Source: Streptomyces wedmorensis
GTDB taxonomy: Bacteria; Actinomycetota; Actinomycetes; Streptomycetales; Streptomycetaceae
Reading direction: 5' to 3'
Assembly: GCF_000716445.1 (NCBI RefSeq)
Contig: NZ_JNWK01000008.1
Location: 62,001 to 126,000 of the forward strand
Length of the DNA: 64,000 nucleotides
In this document: piece by piece, positions 45,546 to 53,822 of the stretch
Layout: each line of letters starts with the position of its first letter
Numbering within the stretch: the first letter of the stretch is position 1
Position numbers and translations under genes: made by a program
Notes under the pieces: generated by a model
Told to the model about the DNA's origin: nothing
The model's input: the letters and a program-made list of their open reading frames with translations, nothing else
Databases searched by the model: none

Positions 45546-47095
45546 GCCTCCACCGGCGGCGCCAACCGGTCGAGCAGCGCCAGGAACTCCTTCCCGTCCG
45601 CCTCCCGGTACGGCCCCGCCGCCCACAGCGGCCGCCCGTCGATCCACGGCACGACGAACGGCGCGCCGAACGGGGTGCGGTCCCGCCAGCCGTGCAGCCC
45701 CGCGGGGCCCGTGGGCCGCTCCGGCAGCCCGCGCCGCGGGTGCTTCGGCGTACCCGGCAGCACGAGCGGCAGCACCCCCTCGGGCCGGTCGTCCGGGCCG
45801 CCGTGCATCGGGAAGAACACCAGGACGGGCGCCCCGCCGTGCGGGTCGTACAGCAGGACGTACCGGCGCGGGACGGGCGTGTGGCTGGTCGCGGCCCGGG
45901 CCATCAGCCGCGCCGCGTGCCTGCCGCGGGTCAGCACGTGGTGGCCCGCGTACACCAGCCCGGCCAGCGGCAGCGCGGCCGCGAACCACAGCTTCGGGAC
46001 GTCCTCCTCCGGCGGCCCGGTCAGCGCGACCGCTCCCACGGCCGCGCAGAACGCCAGCGCGACCAGCACCCGCTGCACCCCCGCCAGCCGCCGCAGGCTC
46101 CGCACCCGCCACCACCGCACCTCCCGCACGTCCGCCTCCCGGCGCGGGGCCTTCCCCGGCGGCATCGCCTGCCGCTCGGCGTGGGCGACGAGCACGGCGT
46201 ACGTCGGCCCGGACCCGGCCCCCGCCTCGTCCCGCCGCGTGGCCGGACGGTTCACGGAGTCCGGGCCGCCGGGCGCGAAGGGGTCGGGGCCGCTTCCGGC
46301 CTCCGGGTCGTCGGTCCCGAAGGGATCCGGGCCGCACGTGAGGACGGGATGCGGGTCCTCCCAGGCGAAGGGGCGCGGGACCGGCGCGATGACGGGCTCG
46401 GGGCCGTTCGCGGGGAAGGGAGCGGGGCGGTTCGCCGTGACGGGACCAGGGCCGTTCGCGGTGACGGGGCCAGGGCCGTTCGCGGCGAGGGGATCAGGGC
46501 CGTTCGCGGTGACGGGCTCGGGGGGCTGGGCCTGGGGCTGCTTGGGGACCGGCCGGTGCGCCAGGCCCTCCGCCGCCGCGTGCGCGACGACCCGGCGGCG
46601 CACGCGCTCGCCCCGGAGCGGCTTCGCCCAGATCAGCGGCCCGCCGCCGGGCGGTGCGAGGACCCCGCCCACGCGCGGGTCGCCGCACCACCAGAGCACG
46701 CCGTCCGGGCCGGGCCGCACCGCCTCGTAGCGGTGCCGGGTCGCGATCACCGTCAGCGGCCACGTCTCGGTGCCGTCCGGGGCGCGCAGGACCAGGGTCG
46801 TCGCGTGCCCGGTGCGGTCGAGGGCCACCGCGGGGTGCGCCGACCAGGTGCCGGCGGCGAGCGTCCGCCGCATCCGCCGCGCGAGGGCCAGCGAGCCGGT
46901 CCCGGCGCCGAGCGCGAGGATCCCGACCACGCAGAGCAGGATGGCCGTGTCCTCGCGCCAGGGTTCCGTGAGCAGTGCTCCGGCACCCGCGGCCAGGGGG
47001 AGCACCGCCGCTCCCGCGACGATCAGCCCCCCGGCCCTCCGCCGGTACCGCTCCAGTGCCCCCGCCGTCTCCTCGACGTCCAGCGCGCACGCCAT
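45533..47095 (-). CDS. Membrane protein with proline/asparagine-rich repeat linker
   Basis: 520 aa from ATG 47095. Two N-terminal helices (LIVAGAAVLPLAAGAGALL, AILLCVVGILALGAGTGSLAL) precede a cytoplasmic beta-rich domain (ALDRTGHATTLVLRAPDGTE, RYEAVRPGPDGVLWWCGD). A central low-complexity stretch repeats ANGPGPVT-like units about six times (about 200-245). Two more helices (VLVALAFCAAVGAVALTG, WFAAALPLAGLVYAGHHVL) and a second soluble domain (YVLLYDPHGGAPVLVFFP, WIDGRPLWAAGPY) follow. The family is not recognised. It is convergent with, and overlaps, the GbsR-like gene. Confidence 0.75.
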   Translation of the reverse strand: MACALDVEETAGALERYRRRAGGLIVAGAAVLPLAAGAGALLTEPWREDTAILLCVVGILALGAGTGSLALARRMRRTLAAGTWSAHPAVALDRTGHATTLVLRAPDGTETWPLTVIATRHRYEAVRPGPDGVLWWCGDPRVGGVLAPPGGGPLIWAKPLRGERVRRRVVAHAAAEGLAHRPVPKQPQAQPPEPVTANGPDPLAANGPGPVTANGPGPVTANRPAPFPANGPEPVIAPVPRPFAWEDPHPVLTCGPDPFGTDDPEAGSGPDPFAPGGPDSVNRPATRRDEAGAGSGPTYAVLVAHAERQAMPPGKAPRREADVREVRWWRVRSLRRLAGVQRVLVALAFCAAVGAVALTGPPEEDVPKLWFAAALPLAGLVYAGHHVLTRGRHAARLMARAATSHTPVPRRYVLLYDPHGGAPVLVFFPMHGGPDDRPEGVLPLVLPGTPKHPRRGLPERPTGPAGLHGWRDRTPFGAPFVVPWIDGRPLWAAGPYREADGKEFLALLDRLAPPVEAQSS

Positions 47096-47293
47096 CGCAC
47101 GTTCCCCCGCCCGTTGAATGTCCGCTGACGCTAGGCCCCGCTCGGCGCCCGCGCCAAGCCTCGCCGAGGCAGTGGCCGAAACAAGATGACCGGAAAATGC
47201 CCCCTGGTGGATGTCGAGTGGTGTCCGGGGGCTCCGACCCCTGGGTGAGAGCGGGCCGCAGGGGCGGTCCGCGACACCGGAAGGCAGGACCCC

Positions 47294-47869
47294 GTGAGCG
47301 GCCGGATCATCCACTTCGTCCACCAGTCCCTCGACGGCTTCATCGCCGGGCCCGACGGCGAGTTCGACTGGCCGGCCATGGGCCCCGAGCTCTCCGCGTA
47401 CACCGACGAGCTGATCGCCGGCGACACGGTCTTCCTCTACGGCCGCAAGGTCTGGGACCTGATGTCCGGCTACTGGCCGAACGCCGAGCAGTACTCGCAG
47501 GACCCGCACGACCTGGCCTTCGCACCGGTCTGGCGGGAGGCACCCAAGGTCGTCGTCTCCCGGACGCTCGCCGGCGAGGACCCCGGCTTCAACACCACGG
47601 TCGTCTCCGGCGACGTGGCCGCGGAGCTGACCGCGCTGGCCGCGACCGGCAGGAACCTGGTGCTCTTCGGCGGCGCCGAGCTCGCCGCCCACCTCGGCGC
47701 GCACGGAGCCGTCGACGAGTACCGCGTCGTCGTCCACCCCGTCGTCCTCGGCGGCGGCACCCCGGCCTTCCGCCCCGCCGAGCACCGGACCGAGCTGGAG
47801 ACCGTGGAGACCCGGATCTTCGACGGCCGCTCGGTCCTCCTCCGCCACCGCGTCGTACGGAGCGCCTGA
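47294..47869 (+). CDS. Dihydrofolate-reductase-like / RibD C-terminal domain reductase
   Basis: 191 aa from GTG 47294. The RibD_C/DHFR-like fold shows IHFVHQSLDGFIAGPDGEFDW, the NADPH region DTVFLYGRKVWDLM, VVVSRTL, NLVLFGGAELAAHL and VHPVVLGGGTPAF. Such stand-alone proteins are common in actinomycetes and are seldom characterised; a small-molecule reductase is likely. Its stop codon is within a 25-bp tandem repeat (47852-47964). Confidence 0.88.
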   Translation: MSGRIIHFVHQSLDGFIAGPDGEFDWPAMGPELSAYTDELIAGDTVFLYGRKVWDLMSGYWPNAEQYSQDPHDLAFAPVWREAPKVVVSRTLAGEDPGFNTTVVSGDVAAELTALAATGRNLVLFGGAELAAHLGAHGAVDEYRVVVHPVVLGGGTPAFRPAEHRTELETVETRIFDGRSVLLRHRVVRSA

Positions 47870-47964
47870 GCCGGCCGTCGTACGGAGCGCCTGAGCCGGC
47901 CGTCGTACGGAGCGCCTGAGCCGGCCGTCGTACGGAGCGCCTGAGCCGGCCGTCGTACGGAGCG
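47852..47964 (+). repeat. Four-and-a-half tandem 25-bp units including the reductase stop codon
   Basis: The 25-bp unit begins GTCGTACGGAGCGCCTGAG and ends CCGGCC. It starts at 47852, 47877, 47902 and 47927 as perfect copies, then 13 bp more at 47952. TGA in unit 1 (47867-47869) ends the reductase. The array runs to within 6 bp of the convergent gene's stop and fills the whole intergenic space. Confidence 0.95.
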
Positions 47965-47969
47965 GCGGC

Positions 47970-48794
47970 TCAGGCCGGCGGCAGGAGGTCCCGGACCGGG
48001 TCGCGGGGCAGCGTCAGGCCCCAGGCGCCCGGGCGGACCGTCCAGGTGCGGCGGCGGACCGGGCCGGTGACGCGGCCGTCGGCGCGGTAGCGGAAGTCCG
48101 GGCCGGAGACGGTGAGGGTGTGGGCGGTGGCGCGCCGCGGCGGCGCGGCGGACGGATGGACGGTCACCTCGGCCGTACCGGCGGCCGAGCGGACCGTGAG
48201 GCCCTCGACGGGGTCGTCCACGTCGGCGAGGAGGACGCCGTCCGCCTCGACCCGCAGCCGGTGGGTGCGGACCGCGAGGGCCGTGGGCGCCGGGCGGACC
48301 AGCGTACGGACGAGGGAGCGGCAGGTGCCCCAGACGGACGGCGCCGCCGCCGACAGGGCGGGGACGGCCGGTACGAGGAGGTCGCCCAGGACCACCCCGT
48401 CGCTGTCGTCGACCAGCAGGTCCAGGCGCCGCACGGCACCGTCCAGGACCGCCCGGGCCGCCGCCGGAGTGGCGTGCGGCACGCCGAGCGCGTGGGCCAC
48501 TTCCCGGGCGTCCGGCGGGCCGATCGGGACGACCGCGAGGGTCGCCCCGGCGAGCTCCCGCTCCCGGTGCAGGAGCGCCACCGTACGCAGCAGCGCACGG
48601 TCGTCGCCGAGCACCACGGGGCGCCTGGAACCGCGTCTGGCCAGGGCCCGGCAGAATTCCTCGGGGCCGTCCGGCAGGCAGATCTTCGCCTCCGCGCCCG
48701 CACACAGCACATCCTTCGCGATCCGCACGGACTCGCCGTCACATCGGCGGGCGACCGGGTCGACGATGACCAGCAGCTGGTCGTGATCCGACAC
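47970..48794 (-). CDS. Diacylglycerol-kinase-family-like protein
   Basis: 274 aa, GTG 48794 with AGGAAGGA upstream. The N-terminal half has the DAGK-type nucleotide-binding layout (LLVIVDPVARRCDGESVRIAKDVL, CRALARRGSRRPVVLGDDRALLRTVALLH, LAVVPIGPPD). The C-terminal half is a beta-rich domain (LRVEADGVLLADVDDP). The classical GGDGT motif is replaced by LGDDRAL, so catalytic activity is doubtful. It is divergent from purA. Confidence 0.75.
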   Translation of the reverse strand: MSDHDQLLVIVDPVARRCDGESVRIAKDVLCAGAEAKICLPDGPEEFCRALARRGSRRPVVLGDDRALLRTVALLHRERELAGATLAVVPIGPPDAREVAHALGVPHATPAAARAVLDGAVRRLDLLVDDSDGVVLGDLLVPAVPALSAAAPSVWGTCRSLVRTLVRPAPTALAVRTHRLRVEADGVLLADVDDPVEGLTVRSAAGTAEVTVHPSAAPPRRATAHTLTVSGPDFRYRADGRVTGPVRRRTWTVRPGAWGLTLPRDPVRDLLPPA

Positions 48795-48828
48795 CTCGGT
48801 CCTTCCTCGGGTAGCATCTTTGTGCAAG

Positions 48829-48856
48829 AGCCCCTTGCGCTATTGCGCCAGGGGCT
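48829..48856 (+). promoter_or_regulatory. Leader hairpin upstream of purA
   Basis: AGCCCC (48829-48834) pairs with GGGGCT (48851-48856), with an inner GCGC pair. It sits about 80 bp upstream of the purA GTG, after a TAGCAT at 48812-48817 that could be a -10. Whether it regulates purA or is incidental is not shown. Confidence 0.35.
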
Positions 48857-48937
48857 TCGTCTATTCCGGGGCACACCGGTGAGCGGGCGTACGCCCCCTG
48901 ACCTTGGACATGCCCCACCCGGAAGGGGTGTACGCCT

Positions 48938-50221
48938 GTGCCCGCACTTGTGCTGCTCGGTGCTCAGTGGGGTGACGAGGGCAAGGGAAAGGCCACCGAC
49001 CTCCTCGGTGGTTCCGTTGACTATGTAGTGCGTTACCAGGGCGGCAACAACGCCGGCCACACCGTCGTCGTCGGCGACCAGAAGTACGCGCTGCATCTTC
49101 TCCCTTCCGGAATCCTCTCGCCGGGGTGTACCCCGGTGATCGGAAACGGTGTCGTCGTCGACCCGGCGGTCCTGCTCTCCGAGCTGAGCGGACTGAACGA
49201 GCGCGGCGTCGACACGTCGAAGCTCCTGATCAGTGGCAACGCCCACCTGATCACCCCGTACAACGTCACCCTCGACAAGGTGACGGAACGGTTCCTCGGC
49301 AAGCGCAAGATCGGCACCACGGGCCGGGGCATCGGCCCCACCTACGCCGACAAGATCAACCGCGTCGGCATCCGGGTCCAGGACCTGTACGACGAGTCGA
49401 TCCTCATCCAGAAGGTCGAGGCGGCGCTCGAGGGCAAGAACCAGCTCCTCGCCAAGCTCTACAACCGGCGCGCGATCCAGGCCGACCAGATCGTCGAGGA
49501 GATGCTCCAGTACGCGGAGCAGATCAAGCCCTTCGTCGCCGACACCACCCTGATCCTCAACAAGGCGCTCGACGACGACAAGGTCGTGCTCTTCGAGGGC
49601 GGCCAGGGCACCCTGCTCGACGTCGACCACGGCACGTACCCCTTCGTCACCTCCTCGAACCCGACCGCGGGCGGCGCCTGCACCGGCGCCGGCGTGGGCC
49701 CGACGAAGATCAGCCGTGTCATCGGCATCCTCAAGGCCTACACGACCCGTGTCGGCGCCGGCCCGTTCCCGACGGAGCTCTTCGACGCGGACGGCGAGGC
49801 GCTGCGCCGCATCGGCGGCGAGCGCGGCGTCACCACCGGCCGTGACCGTCGCTGCGGCTGGTTCGACGCGGTCATCGCCCGCTACGCCACCCGCGTCAAC
49901 GGCCTGACCGACTTCTTCCTCACCAAGCTCGACGTCCTCACCGGCTGGGAGCAGATCCCCGTCTGCGTCGCCTACGAGATCGACGGCAAGCGCGTCGAGG
50001 AGCTGCCCTACTCGCAGACCGACTTCCACCACGCGAAGCCGATCTACGAAATGCTCCCCGGCTGGTCCGAGGACATCACCAAGGCCAAGACCTTCGCCGA
50101 CCTGCCGAAGAACGCGCAGGCCTACGTGAAGGCCCTCGAGGAGATGTCGGGCGCCCCCATCTCCGCCATCGGCGTCGGCCCCGGCCGCACCGAGACCATC
50201 GAGATCAACTCCTTCCTGTAG
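48938..50221 (+). CDS. purA: Adenylosuccinate synthetase
   Basis: Commits IMP to AMP synthesis using GTP and aspartate. 427 aa from GTG 48938. It has the GTP P-loop-like [19 protein letters not shown], the general-base Asp and His region ([10 protein letters not shown]), [15 protein letters not shown], the [15 protein letters not shown] loop and the Asp-binding loop [16 protein letters not shown], all intact. It ends at a 21-bp terminator. Confidence 0.98.
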   Translation: MPALVLLGAQWGDEGKGKATDLLGGSVDYVVRYQGGNNAGHTVVVGDQKYALHLLPSGILSPGCTPVIGNGVVVDPAVLLSELSGLNERGVDTSKLLISGNAHLITPYNVTLDKVTERFLGKRKIGTTGRGIGPTYADKINRVGIRVQDLYDESILIQKVEAALEGKNQLLAKLYNRRAIQADQIVEEMLQYAEQIKPFVADTTLILNKALDDDKVVLFEGGQGTLLDVDHGTYPFVTSSNPTAGGACTGAGVGPTKISRVIGILKAYTTRVGAGPFPTELFDADGEALRRIGGERGVTTGRDRRCGWFDAVIARYATRVNGLTDFFLTKLDVLTGWEQIPVCVAYEIDGKRVEELPYSQTDFHHAKPIYEMLPGWSEDITKAKTFADLPKNAQAYVKALEEMSGAPISAIGVGPGRTETIEINSFL

Positions 50222-50241
50222 GACGCGCCCGCCGCGCACAC

Positions 50242-50294
50242 CACCGTGCTCCCTCCCCCGGACCGATCCGGGGGAGGGAGCACGGTGTCTTTTC
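50242..50294 (+). terminator. Strong terminator of purA
   Basis: A perfect 21-bp stem (50242-50262 with 50267-50287), a CCGA loop and TCTTTT. It lies 20 nt after the stop codon. Confidence 0.92.
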
Positions 50295-50318
50295 CGGGCC
50301 GGGGCGACGCCGGAGGAG

Positions 50319-50528
50319 TCAGGACAGCTTCGTGCCCCGGCCGACCTCGTCCCAGGCGTCGAGGTCGGCCCGGACCTGGTCGAGGTGGGCGTGGATGGCG
50401 TCGATGGGGTCGTCGCCGAGGGCGGGGCGCAGGGACGTCTCGTCGGAGGCCAGGGCGGCGATCGCGGCCTCGGCGAAGGCGCGTCCGAATCCGCTGTTGG
50501 CGTCGGTGATCAGCCAGACCTTGCTCAT
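50319..50528 (-). pseudogene. Internally deleted short-chain dehydrogenase (SDR) remnant
   Basis: The 69-aa frame starts MSKVWLITDANSGFGRAFAE, the NAD(P)-binding start of an SDR with the Gly of LITGAS changed to Asp. It jumps at about residue 25 to the typical end of the same family (LGDDPIDAIHAHLDQVRADL, DAWDEVGRGTKLS). The central part with the catalytic Ser-Tyr-Lys, about 200 residues, is missing, and the frame is kept. ATG 50528 and its upstream region remain. A full-length SDR would be around 270-280 aa, so the product cannot be an active dehydrogenase. Confidence 0.8.
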
Positions 50529-50723
50529 GCTCGGCTCCCCCTCGTGGGCGCTGCCCGGTGGCAGCTCGGTGTCCCGACCAGGTCGGAACAGGAGGGTGTG
50601 GTCCGTCCAGGATCCCCAGAGCCGGTCCCGGAGCCACGGGAGGCTTGAACTCGCCTTGTGGGAAGGGTGGTTCGGCTGCGTAATGAGGGGTCATGTCGTA
50701 GCGGCTCCACCTCGGGGGGATGC

Positions 50724-51359
50724 ATGGAAGCGAACGGAACGCCGCCGCCGAAGCCGACCCACACGCCGACGCCGAGACCGGCGCACGCGCCACCGCCGTC
50801 CGCGCCGCCGCCGCGGCACGGACTGGTCATCAGCAAGCGGCTGCTGTGGGTCCACGGGGGCGCCTACCCGCTGGAGAACATCGTCCGGGTCTACACCTTC
50901 GTGCTCAGACCGCGCCGGGGGGAGGCCTTCGCCCGGTTCCTGAAGCGGGGCGGGTTGACGCTCGTCCTGTTCCTGATCCTCATGCAGTTCGAGGACTCGT
51001 CGTCGAGTTCATGGGACTCCTACGGTTCGAGCGGCGGCGACGACGGCGTGCTCGCGATCGCCCTGTTCATCCTCGGGACCCTGCTGCTCTACTTCTTCGG
51101 CGCGATGTGCGCGGTCGTCTTCGCGATGTCCCACGACGTCCTCGCCATCGAGACGAACGGGCGGTCCACCGCCCTGGTGACCGGGAAGCGCGCCTACCTC
51201 GACGGCCTCGTCCGCTCGATCGCCGAGGCGATCGACAAGCCGGACGCCGAGTTCCAGGCCTCGGTGGGAACGCTCGCGATCACCAACTACGGCGACTACT
51301 ACTTCGGCGACTCGGTGAACATGTACGGCGGCAGCGGCAACACGGGGGTGGCGAAGTGA
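50724..51359 (+). CDS. DUF6232-like membrane protein ending in a GD-Y-GD-V-M motif
   Basis: 211 aa from ATG 50724. A Pro-rich N-terminus is followed by a strand-rich domain (LVISKRLLWVHGGAYPLENI), two membrane helices (TLVLFLILMQF and GVLAIALFILGTLLLYFFGAM) separated by a Ser-rich loop, and a cytoplasmic domain (VLAIETNGRSTALVTGKRAYL). It ends GDYYFGDSVNM..GNTGVAK. This 22-residue end is mirrored near the start of the next protein, encoded with a 4-bp overlap. Family assignment is from recall; function unknown. Confidence 0.75.
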   Translation: MEANGTPPPKPTHTPTPRPAHAPPPSAPPPRHGLVISKRLLWVHGGAYPLENIVRVYTFVLRPRRGEAFARFLKRGGLTLVLFLILMQFEDSSSSSWDSYGSSGGDDGVLAIALFILGTLLLYFFGAMCAVVFAMSHDVLAIETNGRSTALVTGKRAYLDGLVRSIAEAIDKPDAEFQASVGTLAITNYGDYYFGDSVNMYGGSGNTGVAK

Positions 51360-51703
51360 CCGGCGGGGACCACTACTACGGCGACGTGGTGCGGATGGAG
51401 AACACCACGAACAGCGTCGGCATCGACAAGCGGACGGTCGTGAACGGCGGATCCGCCGCCGTCCCGGAGCTGGAGCGGGCCGTCCAGGAACTGCTGCCGC
51501 TGCTCCAGGAGCTGCGCGGGCAGCTCCGGCCCCTCGCGGCCCGGACCGTGGAGGCCGCCGAGGCGGAGATCGGCGGCTCGGCGGACCCGGAGGTGCGGCG
51601 GACCGCCCTGGAGCGGGTCGGCGGGATCCTGGAGTCCGTGGGCACGGCCGGCGCCCCCGCCCTCGCCCTCATCCACCAGATCCTGAGCATGCTCGGCGGC
51701 TGA
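51356..51703 (+). CDS. Small protein starting with the matching GD-Y-GD-V-M motif
   Basis: 115 aa from GTG 51356, overlapping the previous stop (GTGA). Residues 4-25 read GDHYYGDVVRM..NSVGIDK and align without gaps to the last 22 residues of the upstream membrane protein. The rest is helical (ELERAVQELLPLLQELRGQLRPLA, VRRTALERVGGILESVG). A short N-terminal motif plus a helical bundle, paired with an adjacent protein carrying the same motif at its C-terminus, is the layout of bacterial amyloid-signalling pairs; this is an inference. Confidence 0.7.
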   Translation: MTGGDHYYGDVVRMENTTNSVGIDKRTVVNGGSAAVPELERAVQELLPLLQELRGQLRPLAARTVEAAEAEIGGSADPEVRRTALERVGGILESVGTAGAPALALIHQILSMLGG

Positions 51704-51761
51704 GGCACGCCGAGCGTGCGTGCCGGGCGGGCCGGACCCGACGGGAATTGTCAGACAGGCC

Positions 51762-53711
51762 CTAGGACCGGCGGTACTCGTTCGGTTCGCCGTCGAGCAT
51801 CGGGTAGAGGCGGAGCCGGTCCTTGCCGTTCAGCTTGTCGACGACCGCGTGGCGGGAGAGGCCCTCCTGGCATTCGCGGTCCCAGGCGGTCGTGTCGCGG
51901 GTGCTGGGGCCGAGGATCAGCATGTCGCCGACGCCCGCGAGGACGGCCGTGGTGCCGCAGGACCAGTCCTCGGAGGTGGTCACGCCGTCGATGGTGCGCG
52001 GATAGCCGTCGATGACGCTGATCACGGGGGCGCCGACGGGGCCCTGGGTGATCGTGACCTCGGAGGTGTAGCGCTCGTCGTCCTTGCCGTACATCTCCGG
52101 CGCGGGGATGCGCGACCAGTGGCCGAGGAACTTCGCCGGGACGACCGCCGGGCCGCTGGGGGCCTTGCGGAAGGTGGCCTTCGCGGCGCCCGAGGTCCAT
52201 TCCAGGACGTCGGGGGAGCGCAGGGTGAGGGTCTGGTGGGCGGCGGGCGTGCAGCGCGCGGCGGGCACGCTGGTGGTCACGTCGGACTCGCCGTAGACGA
52301 CCTTGTCCTCGTCGGCCGAGACGAGCCGCGAGCGGCCCATGCACAGCCGGTTCTCGGTGACCTGGACGTAGACGGCGCTCTTGGAGCCCGCCGCGCCCTG
52401 GGTGATCTCGATCCGGGCGGTCTCGCGGGGGAACTCGGGCGACCCCTGGAGGACGCCCTCCCAGGCGCCGAGGAAGCCGGCGGGGACGATCCCGGCGGGG
52501 CGGGCGGAGACGTCGCCCGTCGCGCCGACGGGACGGTTCTTCTGCTCGTCGCGGCCGACGTCCGGGTCGGGCCAGAAGGTGTACGCGACGCCGGCCGTGG
52601 CCGCCACCACGAGGGCCGCGAGGCCGGCGACGAGCGCGGTGCGGCGCGGCCGCCGGGCGGGCGTCCGGGGCGCCGTGGAGGCGGTGGAGGCCGCCGAGGA
52701 GCCGGCGGAGGAGACGGTGGACGGCAGGGGAGTGGGCGGGGTCGGGTCCCCGGCGGACAGCGAGGCTCCGCCGGTCCTCGTGCCGGAGTCCGCGGCGGCT
52801 CCGGTCCCCGTCATGCTCTCGGCCTCCGCCTCCAGGAGGCGCGCCGTGTGACGGCCGATGGGGGCGAGGACGTCGGCGGGAAGCCAGGGGTCGGCGACGG
52901 GGACGGCCTCGGCGATCTCGGCGGCGGACGGGCGGGCCTCCGGGGCCTTGGCGAGGCAGGCCCTGATCAGTCCGGCGAGCTCGGGAGCCACGTCCGTCAG
53001 GTCGGGTTCGTCGTGCGCGATGCGGAACATGGTCGCGTGGACGCCGCTGTCGGCCGTCCCGAACGGCGCCCGGCCGGTCGCCGCGTAGACGAGGACCGAA
53101 CCGAGGCAGAAGACGTCCGACGCGGGGGTGAGCCGGTCGCCGCGCACCTGCTCGGGCGACATGAAGCCGGGCGAGCCGACGACCGCGCCGGTACTGGTCA
53201 GGCCGCCGCCCTCGGTGACCGTGTCGACGGCACGGGCGATGCCGAAGTCGATGATCTGGGGCCCGTCGACGGTCAGCAGCACGTTGGACGGCTTCAGGTC
53301 GCGGTGGACCAGCCCGGCGGCGTGGATGTGGACGAGGGCGCGGGCCAGGCCGGAGGCCAGTGACCGCACGGTCGTGGGCGGCAGCGGCCCGAACTCGTCG
53401 CCCACCACCGTCCGCAGCGACGGCCCCGGCACGTAGCCGATGGCCACCCACGGCGACTCGGCGTCGGTGTCCGAGCCCAGCACGGGCGCCGTGCCCGTGC
53501 CCCCGACCCGCTCCAGGGCGGCGACCTCGCGGGCGAACCGCCGCCGGAACTCGTCCTGGGCCGCGAGCTGCGCGTGCACCACCTTCACCGCGACCGTCCG
53601 CCCGCCGGCCGAACGCGCCAGGAACACCCGGCCCATCCCCCCGACCCCGAGGCGGCCGATCAGTCGGAACGGGCCGATGCCGACCGGGTCTTCCGCGTTC
53701 AATGGCTCCAC
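51762..53711 (-). CDS. Transmembrane Ser/Thr protein kinase (PknB type)
   Basis: 649 aa. The kinase domain (about 14-275) has the glycine loop IGRLGVGGMGRVFLA, VAVKVV Lys, catalytic loop GLVHRDLKPSNVLL, DFG in IIDFGIARAVD and the SPGFMSPEQV activation segment end, so it should be active. A Ser/Thr/Pro linker, one membrane helix (about 357-380, LVAGLAALVVAATAGVAYTFW) and a duplicated extracellular beta domain follow (FLGAWEGVLQG... and FLGHWSRIPAP...). The two extracellular copies probably bind a ligand. The adjacent PstS-like membrane protein on the same strand may be functionally linked. Confidence 0.93.
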   Translation of the reverse strand: MEPLNAEDPVGIGPFRLIGRLGVGGMGRVFLARSAGGRTVAVKVVHAQLAAQDEFRRRFAREVAALERVGGTGTAPVLGSDTDAESPWVAIGYVPGPSLRTVVGDEFGPLPPTTVRSLASGLARALVHIHAAGLVHRDLKPSNVLLTVDGPQIIDFGIARAVDTVTEGGGLTSTGAVVGSPGFMSPEQVRGDRLTPASDVFCLGSVLVYAATGRAPFGTADSGVHATMFRIAHDEPDLTDVAPELAGLIRACLAKAPEARPSAAEIAEAVPVADPWLPADVLAPIGRHTARLLEAEAESMTGTGAAADSGTRTGGASLSAGDPTPPTPLPSTVSSAGSSAASTASTAPRTPARRPRRTALVAGLAALVVAATAGVAYTFWPDPDVGRDEQKNRPVGATGDVSARPAGIVPAGFLGAWEGVLQGSPEFPRETARIEITQGAAGSKSAVYVQVTENRLCMGRSRLVSADEDKVVYGESDVTTSVPAARCTPAAHQTLTLRSPDVLEWTSGAAKATFRKAPSGPAVVPAKFLGHWSRIPAPEMYGKDDERYTSEVTITQGPVGAPVISVIDGYPRTIDGVTTSEDWSCGTTAVLAGVGDMLILGPSTRDTTAWDRECQEGLSRHAVVDKLNGKDRLRLYPMLDGEPNEYRRS

Positions 53712-53760
53712 GTCGAAAGAGCATGCCAGACAGTGCGTCGGCAGTCCCGTGAAGATCCGG

Positions 53761-53815
53761 CGATGGCCGCCGGCCGGCCGCCGATGGCCGCTGGATGGCC
53801 GCCGGCCGGCCGCCG
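53761..53815. repeat. Short direct repeat between kinase and PstS-like genes
   Basis: GATGGCCGCCGGCCGGCCGC and a close second copy occupy most of the 111-bp gap. It is GC-palindromic (GGCCGGCC) and could form a hairpin, but I see no promoter for the kinase in it. Confidence 0.5.
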
Positions 53816-53822
53816 AGGCCCG

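Noticed and set aside
47852..47964. Regular 25-bp repeats that could suggest a CRISPR array.
   Set aside because: Units are directly adjacent with no unique spacers and include the gene's stop codon; this is a plain tandem repeat.
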